Below the pieces are notes generated by a model. It had not been told where the DNA came from, did not search any database, and worked only from the letters and a program-made list of their open reading frames with translations. This document shows, in pieces, positions 8,506 to 16,122 of a stretch of 64,000 nt of DNA. Source of the stretch: Maricaulis sp034659015 (GTDB lineage: Bacteria > Pseudomonadota > Alphaproteobacteria > Caulobacterales > Maricaulaceae); the NCBI GenBank assembly GCA_034659015.1, contig JAYEGL010000014.1:62001-126000 (forward strand), in the 5' to 3' direction. Made by a program: the position numbers and the translations under genes. Position 1 is the first letter of the stretch, and each line of letters opens with the position of its first letter.

Positions 8506-9063
8506 ATGACGACGATCCAACACCGCATACTGGCTGCAACCCTGCTGTCCGGCGTAGCCGCGGGCGCCTGCGCTGCCGGCGAAGCGGCGGAGCCCTGGCA
8601 CGTCTCGAACAGCCAGCTCGGTCCGGTCTCCGCCCAGACCGCCTTCGACCGCGACACCATCGCGGCCCTGCTGCCGGAGTTCCGGGTCGTCGAGACGGAA
8701 GCCTGGTCGGAGGGCATGGCCTATCCGGTCATCGAAGCCCGCCGCCAGGCCGGCGGCGAAACCGACATCGTTTTCGACGGCCAGGGCGAGCGCCTGCTGG
8801 CCGTCCGCATCCGTTCGGCCGGTCTGGTCGAGGCGGCTGCCGATATCGGCGATCAGGCCGGAGAAGCCGGTATTGTCAGCGACCAGTGCTATGCCGGCAT
8901 GGAAGAACGCTCCGGCGATGTGCACTGCCTCGACCCATCGGTCTCCGGCCTGTCCTACTGGATCGGGGTCGACTATGCGGGTCCGGACGGCGCCCTTCCG
9001 CCGCGGGACGTGATCCTGTCGGGCACGGTCTACGAGATCGCCTGGCAGACGGTCAGCCGGTGA
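8506..9063 (+). CDS. YfeY/DUF1131-like exported protein (first of a tandem pair)
   Basis: Resembles the DUF1131 family (enterobacterial lipoprotein YfeY, an envelope-stress-regulated protein of unknown function). 185 residues. Shared features: VSNSQLGPVSAQTAF opening, a central strand region with DIVFDGQGERLLAVRI, two spaced cysteines (DQCYAG and VHCLDP), and the ending YAGPDGALPPRDV before a final IAW. The signal peptide contains a loose lipobox ending AAGAC at about residue 20, so it may be a lipoprotein like YfeY. A GGGGGGA Shine-Dalgarno lies before the ATG at 8506. The stop overlaps the GTG of the next gene, which encodes a paralogue. Family assignment is from pattern recognition. Confidence 0.65.
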   Translation: MTTIQHRILAATLLSGVAAGACAAGEAAEPWHVSNSQLGPVSAQTAFDRDTIAALLPEFRVVETEAWSEGMAYPVIEARRQAGGETDIVFDGQGERLLAVRIRSAGLVEAAADIGDQAGEAGIVSDQCYAGMEERSGDVHCLDPSVSGLSYWIGVDYAGPDGALPPRDVILSGTVYEIAWQTVSR

Positions 9064-9563
9064 CCCCTTCGGATGCATGGATGTGGTCGCCCGGCAGGCT
9101 GGGACCGTTCGACCACCGCTCGCGCTTTTCGCCCGACGCCATCGCACCGCACCTGCCCGGCTACACGCTTCGCCTGACCGAAGATGCCGAGGACAATCCC
9201 GGGTCGCGCCTGATCGCCGCCACGCCGGCCGGTGGACGCGAACCGACCCTTTTCTTCCTCGGACACAGCGAGACCGATTGCATCGTGGCGATCCGCGTCA
9301 GGGAGCCCGGCCGCATCGCCAATGCCTGGTATGTCGGCAGCCGCTTTCGCGACACGCTGCTGCGTCCGGAGGACTGTTTCGCCTCCAGCGAAGTGCCCGG
9401 CCGTGAGGGCGACATCTTCTGCCGCGCGGCGGACGAACCGGACGGTCCGGTCTACTGGTTCCGCACCGGACTGGGCGATACGGGCGGCATGCTGCCGCCC
9501 GAGGACGTGGTCCGCGACAGCGAGCTCTACGAGGTCAGCTGGAGCGCATTCCCACCCGCCTGA
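9060..9563 (+). CDS. YfeY/DUF1131-like protein (second of a tandem pair, no signal peptide)
   Basis: Diverged paralogue of the preceding protein. 167 residues from a GTG at 9060 that overlaps the upstream TGA (GTGA), which suggests translational coupling; an ATG at 9081 is an alternative. It keeps the family layout: LGPFDHRSRFSPDAI opening, the strand pair, two cysteines (PEDCFAS and IFCRA), and GGMLPPEDVV before a final VSW. Unlike the first copy it has no signal peptide in the frame, so it is either cytoplasmic, truncated at the start, or misassigned at its 5' end. The frame is open well upstream, but that extension overlaps the first gene. Confidence 0.6.
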   Translation: MTPSDAWMWSPGRLGPFDHRSRFSPDAIAPHLPGYTLRLTEDAEDNPGSRLIAATPAGGREPTLFFLGHSETDCIVAIRVREPGRIANAWYVGSRFRDTLLRPEDCFASSEVPGREGDIFCRAADEPDGPVYWFRTGLGDTGGMLPPEDVVRDSELYEVSWSAFPPA

Positions 9564-9573
9564 CAGCTACATC

Positions 9574-9617
9574 TGAGAAAGATTCTCAAAATAGTTTGAC
9601 AGTGAAAATCGTTCTCA
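9574..9617 (+). promoter_or_regulatory. Two Fur-like operators
   Basis: TGAGAA-AGA-TTCTCA at 9574-9588 is a perfect 6-3-6 inverted repeat. TGAAAA-TCG-TTCTCA at 9603-9617 is the same design with one mismatch and extends outward to AGTGA...TCACT. Both match the general Fur-box architecture and flank the -35 of the siderophore receptor promoter. Iron-dependent repression is inferred. Confidence 0.6.
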
Positions 9618-9624
9618 CTATCAG
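9596..9624 (+). promoter_or_regulatory. Predicted sigma-70-type promoter of the siderophore receptor
   Basis: A perfect -35 TTGACA at 9596-9601 is followed after 17 bp by TATCAG at 9619-9624. The second Fur-like operator covers the spacer, so bound repressor would block polymerase. The transcription start would be near 9631, about 29 bp before the ATG. Confidence 0.5.
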
Positions 9625-9659
9625 AGAGCAATTCCTGTTGCTCCGACCTGGGGACTTTC

Positions 9660-11828
9660 ATGTTGCGTTTCAAAGAATTGCGGCGTGCTGCGCCGACTGT
9701 TGCCCTGTGCCTTGCCTCGACGGCTCTTGGCCCTTCACTCCTGCCCGCGACCGCACTGGCCCAGGAGGCCGGCGAGACCGGGGGTGAGACCGAGGATGTG
9801 ATCACCGTCCATGGCGTTCTGGGCCGCTATTCGGCCACCAAGTCGGACACGCCTGTGGTGGAAACCCCGCGATCGGTGTCGATCGAGACGCTGGACCGCA
9901 TCCTGGAGCGCGGCGCCGTCGACCTGTCGGACGCCTACCTCTATTCCGCCGGCGTGATCGGCGACACCTACGGCATCTCCACCCGGGTCGATTCCGTCCA
10001 GATACGCGGTCTCAACGCACCGGAATACCGCGACAGCCTGCAGGCGCTGTTCGGCAGCTACAACAACACCCGCACCGACATCTACACGCTGGAACAGGTC
10101 GAAATCCTGCGCGGCCCGTCAGCCATCCTCTACGGCCAGGGTTCGCCGGGCGGCATCGTCAATGTGGTCTCCAAGACGCCGGAGGAGGAATTCGCCGGCG
10201 AGATTGTCGGCGAGATCGGCAATTTCGACCGCTACCAGCTCGCCGCCGACGTCACCGGCCCCATCGATGAAGCCGGCACCTGGCTCTATCGCGGCGTGGG
10301 CGTGTATCGCGATACCGGCTCCCAGATCGACCACATCGGCGAGGAAGCCCTGACCCTCGCCCCCTCGCTGACCTTCGCGCCGAGTGCGGACACCCGCATT
10401 ACCGCCCTTCTGAGCTATCAGGACATCGAGTCGTCGGCATCGTCGCAATTCCTGCCGATCTACGGCACGCTCCTGCCCGGCCCGAACGGCGAGCATTTCG
10501 ATCCCGACGTCTTCACCGGCGAACCGGGCTTCGACCGCTACAACACCGAAGCGGTTTCGCTGACCCTGCTCGCCGAGCACCGGGTGAACGAGAACCTGCA
10601 GCTGGAAGCGACCGTACGCCGGACCGAGAGCGAGGCCGACTACCGCCAGGCCTGGATCGCCTTCATCGGCGGCGACCGCTATATCCGCAATCCCGACGGC
10701 AGCCTCTATGGCGGCGGCCTGATGCCGCGCACATTCTATGTCTCAGAAGCCAGTTCGGAGCAGACCGCAGCCGATTTCCGCGCCCGCCTGACCTTCGACA
10801 CGGGCGCCCTCAGCCACAAGGTGCTCGGCGGCCTGCAATACCAGGACGTCACCACGGACAATGACAGCGCCTACCTGTTCGCGCTCGGGCTCGACCTCAC
10901 GACGGGGCGGCCGGACGCGACCTTTGGCGACACCTACTGGCTGAACCCGTACAATCCGGTCTATGGCGCGGTGCCTTCCGAAGCCGTCATCGACGCCTAC
11001 ATGGCGGATGCGCCGGAAAACAATACGCAGAGCACCGGTCTCTACGTCCACGACCAGATCGAATACGGCAACTGGCTGGCCACGGTCGGCCTGCGCAGCG
11101 ACTGGATCGAGACCGATACCGGTTCGGCCAGCCAGGAGGACGACAAGCTGTCCACCAGCCTGGCGCTGATGTACCGCTTCGACAGCGGGTTGAACCCCTA
11201 TGTCAGCTATGCGGAAAGCTTCGAACCGGTGATCGGCACCATGTTCGACGGTTCCGCCTATGAGCCCCAGGAAGGCCGCCAGTACGAGGTCGGCGTGAAA
11301 TACCAGCCGCCGGGCAGCCGGTCCCTGGTCACCCTGTCCTGGTTCGACATCGAACAGTCCAACCTGCTCACCGCCGACCCGGCCCATCCGGGCTTCCAGG
11401 TGCAGACGGGCACGGTCGAGATCACCGGCCTGGAAGTCGAGACCGCCTGGTACTGGGACACGGTCTCGCTGGAAGCCAATGCCAGCCGGCTCGAGACCGA
11501 AACGGTCGACGGTTACCAGATGGCCTCGATTCCGGAATACCAGGCCTCGGTCTGGCTGGGCTGGCAGCCGACGGGGATCTGGTCCGGTTTCCGCGCCGGT
11601 GCGGGCGTGCGCTATGTCGGCGAAAGCCAGAATGGCACGGACAGCCTGGAAACCCCGTCCTACACGCTGGTCGATGCGATGATCGGCTACGAAATGGACG
11701 CCTGGAATTTCGGCCTGCACGCCTCGAACCTGTTCGACGAGCAGTATTTCGCGACCTGCCTGGCACGCGGCGACTGTTTCGTCGGCGAAGACCGCACGGT
11801 CGTCGCCCGCGTGGCGCGGCGTTTCTAG
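9660..11828 (+). CDS. TonB-dependent siderophore receptor
   Basis: Outer-membrane 22-strand barrel expected to import a ferric siderophore using TonB energy. 722 residues: signal peptide (to ALAQ, ~35), TonB box-like segment EDVITVHG, plug domain with SVSIETLDRILERGAVDLSDA, VQIRGLNAPEYRDS and VEILRGPSAILYGQGSPGGIVNVVSK (the classic siderophore receptor motif), then the barrel ending in the terminal aromatic (VARRF). Two cysteines close together near the C-terminus (FATCLARGDCF) are usual in this class. Two Fur-like operators lie upstream and PepSY-type genes downstream, so the locus is an iron-uptake unit. The siderophore is unknown; no siderophore synthesis operon is seen. Confidence 0.92.
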   Translation: MLRFKELRRAAPTVALCLASTALGPSLLPATALAQEAGETGGETEDVITVHGVLGRYSATKSDTPVVETPRSVSIETLDRILERGAVDLSDAYLYSAGVIGDTYGISTRVDSVQIRGLNAPEYRDSLQALFGSYNNTRTDIYTLEQVEILRGPSAILYGQGSPGGIVNVVSKTPEEEFAGEIVGEIGNFDRYQLAADVTGPIDEAGTWLYRGVGVYRDTGSQIDHIGEEALTLAPSLTFAPSADTRITALLSYQDIESSASSQFLPIYGTLLPGPNGEHFDPDVFTGEPGFDRYNTEAVSLTLLAEHRVNENLQLEATVRRTESEADYRQAWIAFIGGDRYIRNPDGSLYGGGLMPRTFYVSEASSEQTAADFRARLTFDTGALSHKVLGGLQYQDVTTDNDSAYLFALGLDLTTGRPDATFGDTYWLNPYNPVYGAVPSEAVIDAYMADAPENNTQSTGLYVHDQIEYGNWLATVGLRSDWIETDTGSASQEDDKLSTSLALMYRFDSGLNPYVSYAESFEPVIGTMFDGSAYEPQEGRQYEVGVKYQPPGSRSLVTLSWFDIEQSNLLTADPAHPGFQVQTGTVEITGLEVETAWYWDTVSLEANASRLETETVDGYQMASIPEYQASVWLGWQPTGIWSGFRAGAGVRYVGESQNGTDSLETPSYTLVDAMIGYEMDAWNFGLHASNLFDEQYFATCLARGDCFVGEDRTVVARVARRF

Positions 11829-11857
11829 TCGGACCGCCCCCAGACGGTACCGACCCC

Positions 11858-11895
11858 GGGTGCCGGATCCGTGTCCGAGTGACGATCCGGCACCC
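11858..11895 (+). terminator. Hairpin with T-rich tail after the siderophore receptor
   Basis: A perfect 12-bp stem (GGGTGCCGGATC at 11858-11869, complement at 11884-11895) with a 14-nt loop is followed by GCTTGTTTTT. It lies only 27 bp before the next start codon, so it may reduce rather than abolish read-through into the downstream membrane genes. Confidence 0.65.
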
Positions 11896-11921
11896 GCTTG
11901 TTTTTGAGGTGGGACGACAGC

Positions 11922-12500
11922 ATGGCGAATGCGCCTTTCATCTGGATCATGCTCTCGGCGGGCTCCGGCCTGCTGGGTGCGGTCCTGCTGCGCCAGGCCT
12001 GGCGGCGGCGTCGCGAACCGCACCGTATTCCGGTCGTGCTCGGCTGGCTGGCGCTTGTCGCCGCGACCCTGGCCTGGCTGCCCGTGAATCTGCCGGTCTA
12101 CGGCCTGGTCCTGGGTCTGCTCGTCATCGAGTGCGTCGCCCTGGCTGTGGTGTTCTGGCGCTCGGGTTGGTCCGGCCCCGCACCGGCCGAGCCGAAGCGC
12201 CCGGCCGCAGCTGCGCCGGCACGCGCCTGGCGAACCGGTCTTCGCGGCTTCGCCGTCACCCTGCTGGCCGGACCGGTCGCGCTGGCCGGCGCCGTGGTGC
12301 TGTCCATGATCCTCTTCGCCCTGGCCGGACAGGCCGGCTGGAACGAGGCCGACCGGCTCTCGCTATTCCTGTTCGCGGTACCGCTCGTGTGGACCCTTCT
12401 GGCCACACTGGCCGTGATTGATCTGAGACTGCGGCTGCGCTCTCTCAGCCTCGTCGCACCGCTGCTCCTGGGCGGCGGACTGCTGGCCCTGATCGCCTAG
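11922..12500 (+). CDS. Five-helix membrane protein in the iron-uptake unit
   Basis: Not recognised at family level. 192 residues with about five hydrophobic segments (WIMLSAGSGLLGAVLL, VVLGWLALVAATLAWL, YGLVLGLLVIECVALAVVF, GFAVTLLAGPVALAGAVVL, VAPLLLGGGLLALIA) and a Pro/Ala-rich cytoplasmic linker near residues 95-110. The ATG at 11922 follows a GGTGGGA Shine-Dalgarno; an in-frame TTG at 11898 is less likely. It sits 9 bp upstream of the PepSY-type gene and downstream of a siderophore receptor, so a role in inner-membrane handling of imported iron complexes is inferred, perhaps as a subunit with the PepSY protein. Confidence 0.65.
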   Translation: MANAPFIWIMLSAGSGLLGAVLLRQAWRRRREPHRIPVVLGWLALVAATLAWLPVNLPVYGLVLGLLVIECVALAVVFWRSGWSGPAPAEPKRPAAAAPARAWRTGLRGFAVTLLAGPVALAGAVVLSMILFALAGQAGWNEADRLSLFLFAVPLVWTLLATLAVIDLRLRLRSLSLVAPLLLGGGLLALIA

Positions 12501-12509
12501 GACGACATC

Positions 12510-14009
12510 ATGACATCCCTGCCCTGGCCGAAAATGCCCGCCCGTTTCGTTGCCCGCATGCTGGCGGGCCATACCGCGCTGGGCCTGGCCCTGTCCGCCC
12601 TGCTCTACCTCGTCTGCCTGAGCGGCACGCTCGTGGTCTTCCACAACGAGTTCTCGCGCTGGGAACAGCCGGTCGTCGCCGAATCCGGGGACGTCACGCC
12701 GCAGAGCCTGCAGGCCTTGCTGGACAATGTCCTGGCCCGGTTCGACGAAACCCCGGAGCGGGTCACGCTGGTCCTGCCCACCGAGGACGTGCCCCGCCTC
12801 GTGGCCGGTGCCGGCGAGCACGACTACTGGCTGGCCGATGCCGACGGCACGCTGGGCGAACCGGTCGCGCATGAATTCTCCGAATTTCTCGTCACCCTGC
12901 ACATGTATCTCCACCTGCCCTCGACCCTCGGGATCACGCTGGTGGGCCTGCTCGGCGTGATGATGCTGGGCCTGGTCCTGTCGGGCTTTCTCGCCCATCC
13001 GCGGATTTTCCGGGACGCGTTCCAGTTCCGCCGGACCAAGAGCGCCCGGCTGGGCGAGACCGACCTGCACAACCGGCTGTCGGTCTGGGCCGCCCCTTTC
13101 CACATCACCATCGCCCTGACCGGGGCCCTGCTGGGCCTGGCCACGATCGGGGCCTACGCTCTCGCCCTGGTCTTCCATGACGGCGACTATACCGAAGTCT
13201 TCCCGCCCATTTTCGGCGAGGAGGCCGCGACCGGCCCGGCGCCGGACGGGGTGGCCGATGTTGCGACAGCCTATTCCACACTGCTGGCCGAGCGGCCCGA
13301 CCTCCACCCCTGGCTGATCTATGTGAACGGGCCCGGGACCGGCGAACAGGGCATCGAGATCCTGACCCAGGTGCCCGGCCAGCTGGCCTATTTCGACGAG
13401 GTCCAGTTCGATGCCGCCGGCAATATGCTCGGCTCGACCGGCATGAGCGACGGCGAGACCGGCCAGCAAATGGCCGCCGCTGTCTATTCCCTGCATTTCG
13501 GCTGGTTCGGCGGGCAGCCGGTGAAGTTCGCCTATCTCGTGCTGGGGCTCGCCCTGACTGCGGTGTGCGCCTCGGGCTTCACGCTCTGGCTTATCAAGCG
13601 CCGCGAGAAGGGCCGCCCCTCTGCGCGGCTGGAACGGGCCTGGATCGCGGTTGTCTGGGGATCGCCGGCCGTGCTGGCCGCCACCATGCTGGGCGCCCTC
13701 AGCGGCGTGATGAGCGAGGCGGTCCTGATCCCCTTCCACTGGATCGCCCTGGCGGGCCTCGTCGTCCTGGCCGCCGCAACCGGCTCGGGCCGGATCTGGT
13801 CGCGCGCCCTGCGGCTTGGCGCAGGCGTGCTGACGCTGGCCGGACTGGCCGTCCATCACGCGGCGTATGCGGGTGAATTCCGGGGCGAAGCCGCCTGGGG
13901 CGTCAGCCTCGGTCTGGCGGTCACGGCGCTGCTGCTGATCGCCAGCGTCCGGCCCTGGCGGTTCGTGACCGCACGCCGGCAGACGAGCGAAGTGTCGCGC
14001 GCAGGCTAA
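12510..14009 (+). CDS. PepSY-associated TM helix protein (PiuB-like)
   Basis: Inner-membrane protein of the PepSY_TM family (COG3182, PiuB-type), frequently next to siderophore receptors and proposed to reduce ferric-siderophore in the periplasm. 499 residues. First TM helix ALGLALSALLYLVCLSGTLVVF; histidines suited to haem binding or iron reduction occur in FHNEFSRWEQ, LHMYLHLP, LHNRLSVWAAPFHI and SLHFGWFGG. Four or more further TM segments follow (VKFAYLVLGLALTAVCASGFTLWL, GSPAVLAATMLGAL, WIALAGLVVLAAAT, ...). It is only 9 bp from the upstream membrane gene. Its stop overlaps the convergent GST gene by 4 bp. The reductase role is proposed for the family, not shown here. Confidence 0.8.
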   Translation: MTSLPWPKMPARFVARMLAGHTALGLALSALLYLVCLSGTLVVFHNEFSRWEQPVVAESGDVTPQSLQALLDNVLARFDETPERVTLVLPTEDVPRLVAGAGEHDYWLADADGTLGEPVAHEFSEFLVTLHMYLHLPSTLGITLVGLLGVMMLGLVLSGFLAHPRIFRDAFQFRRTKSARLGETDLHNRLSVWAAPFHITIALTGALLGLATIGAYALALVFHDGDYTEVFPPIFGEEAATGPAPDGVADVATAYSTLLAERPDLHPWLIYVNGPGTGEQGIEILTQVPGQLAYFDEVQFDAAGNMLGSTGMSDGETGQQMAAAVYSLHFGWFGGQPVKFAYLVLGLALTAVCASGFTLWLIKRREKGRPSARLERAWIAVVWGSPAVLAATMLGALSGVMSEAVLIPFHWIALAGLVVLAAATGSGRIWSRALRLGAGVLTLAGLAVHHAAYAGEFRGEAAWGVSLGLAVTALLLIASVRPWRFVTARRQTSEVSRAG

Positions 14010-14629
14010 CCCGGCTGCGGCATGCGGCCGTCGTCGAAATCGATGCCGATCTCCTGTTCCACCCGGGCGACCCAGGCGCGCACGCCGAGGAATTCGTCCA
14101 GATCGAAACCGCCCTCATCCGCCACGCGGGTGTAGGCGACCAGCGCGATGTCGGCGAGGGTGAGCGCATCGCGCACCATGAAATCGCGTGAGAGCAGCCG
14201 CATTTCCATCACGCCCAGCGCCCGCCGGCCCTTGGCCATGAGATCGGGATCGAGCTCGTCCTCGGAGGCCTGCAAGAACGCCTTCCGGAAACGGCGCACG
14301 GCGATATAGGGCTCGTGGCTGTACTGTTCCCAGAACATCCATTCGAGCATCTTGGCCTGGTCGAACTCGTCCTCCGGGATCAGCGCCGATCCTCGGGCCA
14401 GATGAAAGATGATGGCGTTGGACTGCGCCAGGATCCGCCCGTCGCTGCGCTCCAGGCAGGGCACCTGGCCGGCCGGATTGATGGCGAGGAAATCGTCCGA
14501 CCGGGTCTCGCCCTTGACCACATCGATCTCGTGCCAGTCGTAGTCGACGCCGAGATAGTCGGCGGTCCACTTCACCTTGAGACAATTGCCGCTGCGCCGG
14601 TCGCCGTAGATCCGAACGGGTTGAGACAT
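14006..14629 (-). CDS. Glutathione S-transferase family protein
   Basis: GST-fold protein with an N-terminal thioredoxin-like domain (residues 1-80) and an all-helical C-terminal domain. 207 residues. The N-terminus VRIYGDRRSGNCLKVKWTADYLG has the typical SxxxxKV helix start, AGQVPCLERSDGRILAQSNAIIFHLA includes the cis-Pro (QVPCL) and the glutathione-contacting QSNA (normally ESxA). The C-terminal helix includes LTLADIALVAYTRV, the N-capping box. Substrate unknown; a detoxification or conjugation role is inferred from the family. The 3' end overlaps the PepSY gene by 4 bp. Confidence 0.85.
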   Translation of the reverse strand: MSQPVRIYGDRRSGNCLKVKWTADYLGVDYDWHEIDVVKGETRSDDFLAINPAGQVPCLERSDGRILAQSNAIIFHLARGSALIPEDEFDQAKMLEWMFWEQYSHEPYIAVRRFRKAFLQASEDELDPDLMAKGRRALGVMEMRLLSRDFMVRDALTLADIALVAYTRVADEGGFDLDEFLGVRAWVARVEQEIGIDFDDGRMPQPG

Positions 14630-14781
14630 GACAGGGACTCCCTCGTGCTTCGCCGCACAATAACGCCGCCGGCCGCAATGGCGAGCCCTTCCGGACCGGG
14701 TTTCCCCCGCCGGTGACAGCTGGCGGCTTGGGACTGGCGGACGGCGCGCCTATAAGGGACGAAACTTCACAGGGTTGCCCG

Positions 14782-15099
14782 ATGAGCTCAGTGACCACCT
14801 CCCCCACCGCCCCGGAAGACTGCACGACGATGGCGCAGGTCCGCGAAGGCGTCGATGCGCTCGATCGCGAGCTCGTCGCCCTCATCGCCCGGCGCGCCCG
14901 TTACATGGAGGCCGCGGCGCGCATCAAGCCGAGCCGCGATGTGGTGCGCGACGAATGGCGCATCGAGGATGTGGTGTCCAAGGTGAAGGCCGAGGCCGGT
15001 CGTGTGGGGCTGAGCCTGGATATCGCCGAGCCGGTCTGGCGCGAACTCGTCGAACGCTCGATCGCCTACGAATTCGAGATCTGGGACCGGACCCGCTAG
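14782..15099 (+). CDS. Chorismate mutase, AroQ class, PchB-like
   Basis: Small all-helical AroQ-fold enzyme, 105 residues. It opens with APEDCTTMAQVREGVDALDRELVALIARRARYMEAAARIK, which closely follows the pattern of PchB (isochorismate pyruvate lyase / chorismate mutase) including the PEDC start, and ends EFEIWDRTR. Depending on active-site details it could make prephenate (Phe/Tyr route) or salicylate from isochorismate. No isochorismate synthase or other salicylate/siderophore gene is nearby, so plain chorismate mutase activity is the safer reading. The ATG at 14782 was chosen because the family starts a few residues before PEDC; a start at 14713 is unsupported. The stop overlaps the convergent Hpt gene. 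Confidence 0.75.
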   Translation: MSSVTTSPTAPEDCTTMAQVREGVDALDRELVALIARRARYMEAAARIKPSRDVVRDEWRIEDVVSKVKAEAGRVGLSLDIAEPVWRELVERSIAYEFEIWDRTR

Positions 15100-15437
15100 A
15101 CGCCGGCCGCCGTAAAGGCCGACTCGGTTTCCGCGAAACACTGCTCGATCGCCAGGCGCGCGCCCTCCCAGGCCGTTTCCGGCTGGTTTTCGGCCGCTTC
15201 GCAAAGATCCGCCAGCGCAAAGGCGCCGACACCGCGGGCCGCGCCCTTGAGCGTATGGGTGGCCGTCTGCCAGGCGGTAAGGTCGTGCGCGTCGGCCATC
15301 AGGCCGATACAGCGGCGTGCCTGTTCGCGCATCAGCCCCAGCAATTCGGCCGTCAGCGCTTCGTCGCCGCCGGTATAGCGGTCCAGATGCTTGCGATCGA
15401 AGAGCGGACCGGACGGGAATGTCATGTCAGCAACCAT
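15096..15437 (-). CDS. Hpt (histidine phosphotransfer) domain protein
   Basis: Single-domain phosphotransfer protein of a multistep phosphorelay; cytoplasmic four-helix bundle. 113 residues. The phosphorylated histidine is H61 in WQTATHTLKGAARGVGA, the canonical HxLKG signature; the helix starting DLCEAAENQPE packs behind it. The preceding helix is AELLGLMREQARRCI. No histidine kinase or response regulator lies in the window, so partners are elsewhere (orphan Hpt). It overlaps the chorismate mutase stop by 4 bp in convergent orientation, so both transcripts terminate into each other. Confidence 0.85.
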   Translation of the reverse strand: MVADMTFPSGPLFDRKHLDRYTGGDEALTAELLGLMREQARRCIGLMADAHDLTAWQTATHTLKGAARGVGAFALADLCEAAENQPETAWEGARLAIEQCFAETESAFTAAGV

Positions 15438-15585
15438 GCCCCTCTCCTAGATGCCCGACCTTAACATCGCGCTTAGCGGCAGACGCCGGGCACGGCAAAT
15501 CGTCAGCAAGGTGAATATTGCGTTCACATACGCTTCAGACGCGAATTGACAGGCTGTCCACCTCTGGAAATCCGGGAGGATCGCC

Positions 15586-16050
15586 ATGTCCCGAACGCTC
15601 GCAACGCTCGTCTTCGCCCTGGCCATGAGTCTGGGAGCCGGCAGCCTCGCATCCGCCGATCCGGTACGCGCGTCCGGCAGCCACGCCCCGAAGGCCCAGT
15701 CCGAGGCCGGTGAGAAACGCCTGCAGCGGCATCATCGCCGCGCCCATGACCGCCGGCACTATCGCGGACGCCATTATCGCGACCGCCATTATCGTGACCG
15801 CCGCCACGGCTGGCGCCAGCGCTACGGCCATCGAAGCCGGTGGGATCACGGCCGCCACTATCAGCGCGGCTATCACCGCCGCGGTCCCTCGTGCTGGCAC
15901 GAACGCCGTCACAGCCGGTATCGCGGACGCCCGGCCGTCGTCTCGGTGCGGATCTGCCGCGACCGTTACGGGCGCCAGTATGTCGACCGCGGCACGCGCC
16001 GCCTGGTCTACTATGTGGCCCCGCGCCACGGCCGGTATCGCCGCTGGTAG
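15586..16050 (+). CDS. Exported Arg/His/Tyr-rich basic protein
   Basis: Not recognised. 154 residues: signal peptide (MSRTLATLVFALAMSLGAGSLA, cleavage after SLASA), then a strongly basic low-complexity region in which HYR and DRH units recur (RRHYRGRHYRDRHYRDRRH), encoded by short near-repeats of the type gcc-ATTATCG between 15770 and 15805. Two cysteines (GPSCWHERR and VRICRDR) lie in the second half. A GGGAGGATCGCC Shine-Dalgarno precedes the ATG at 15586. Net charge is very high for an exported protein; binding to nucleic acid, LPS, heme or metal is possible but only speculative. Coding is supported by the signal peptide and codon use. Confidence 0.65.
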   Translation: MSRTLATLVFALAMSLGAGSLASADPVRASGSHAPKAQSEAGEKRLQRHHRRAHDRRHYRGRHYRDRHYRDRRHGWRQRYGHRSRWDHGRHYQRGYHRRGPSCWHERRHSRYRGRPAVVSVRICRDRYGRQYVDRGTRRLVYYVAPRHGRYRRW

Positions 16051-16122
16051 GACTGCATTCCGTTTCACCTTGCCGCACCACCGGTCGCGCCCTTAGTCTT
16101 CGCCCAACAAGGGAGACGACCG

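Noticed and set aside
7168..9147. Minus-strand open frame of about 660 codons across the VWA gene
   Set aside because: Antisense to the VWA and YfeY-like genes; no motif or signal.
14713..14781. Upstream start for the chorismate mutase
   Set aside because: Adds 23 residues with no family counterpart and lacks a Shine-Dalgarno.
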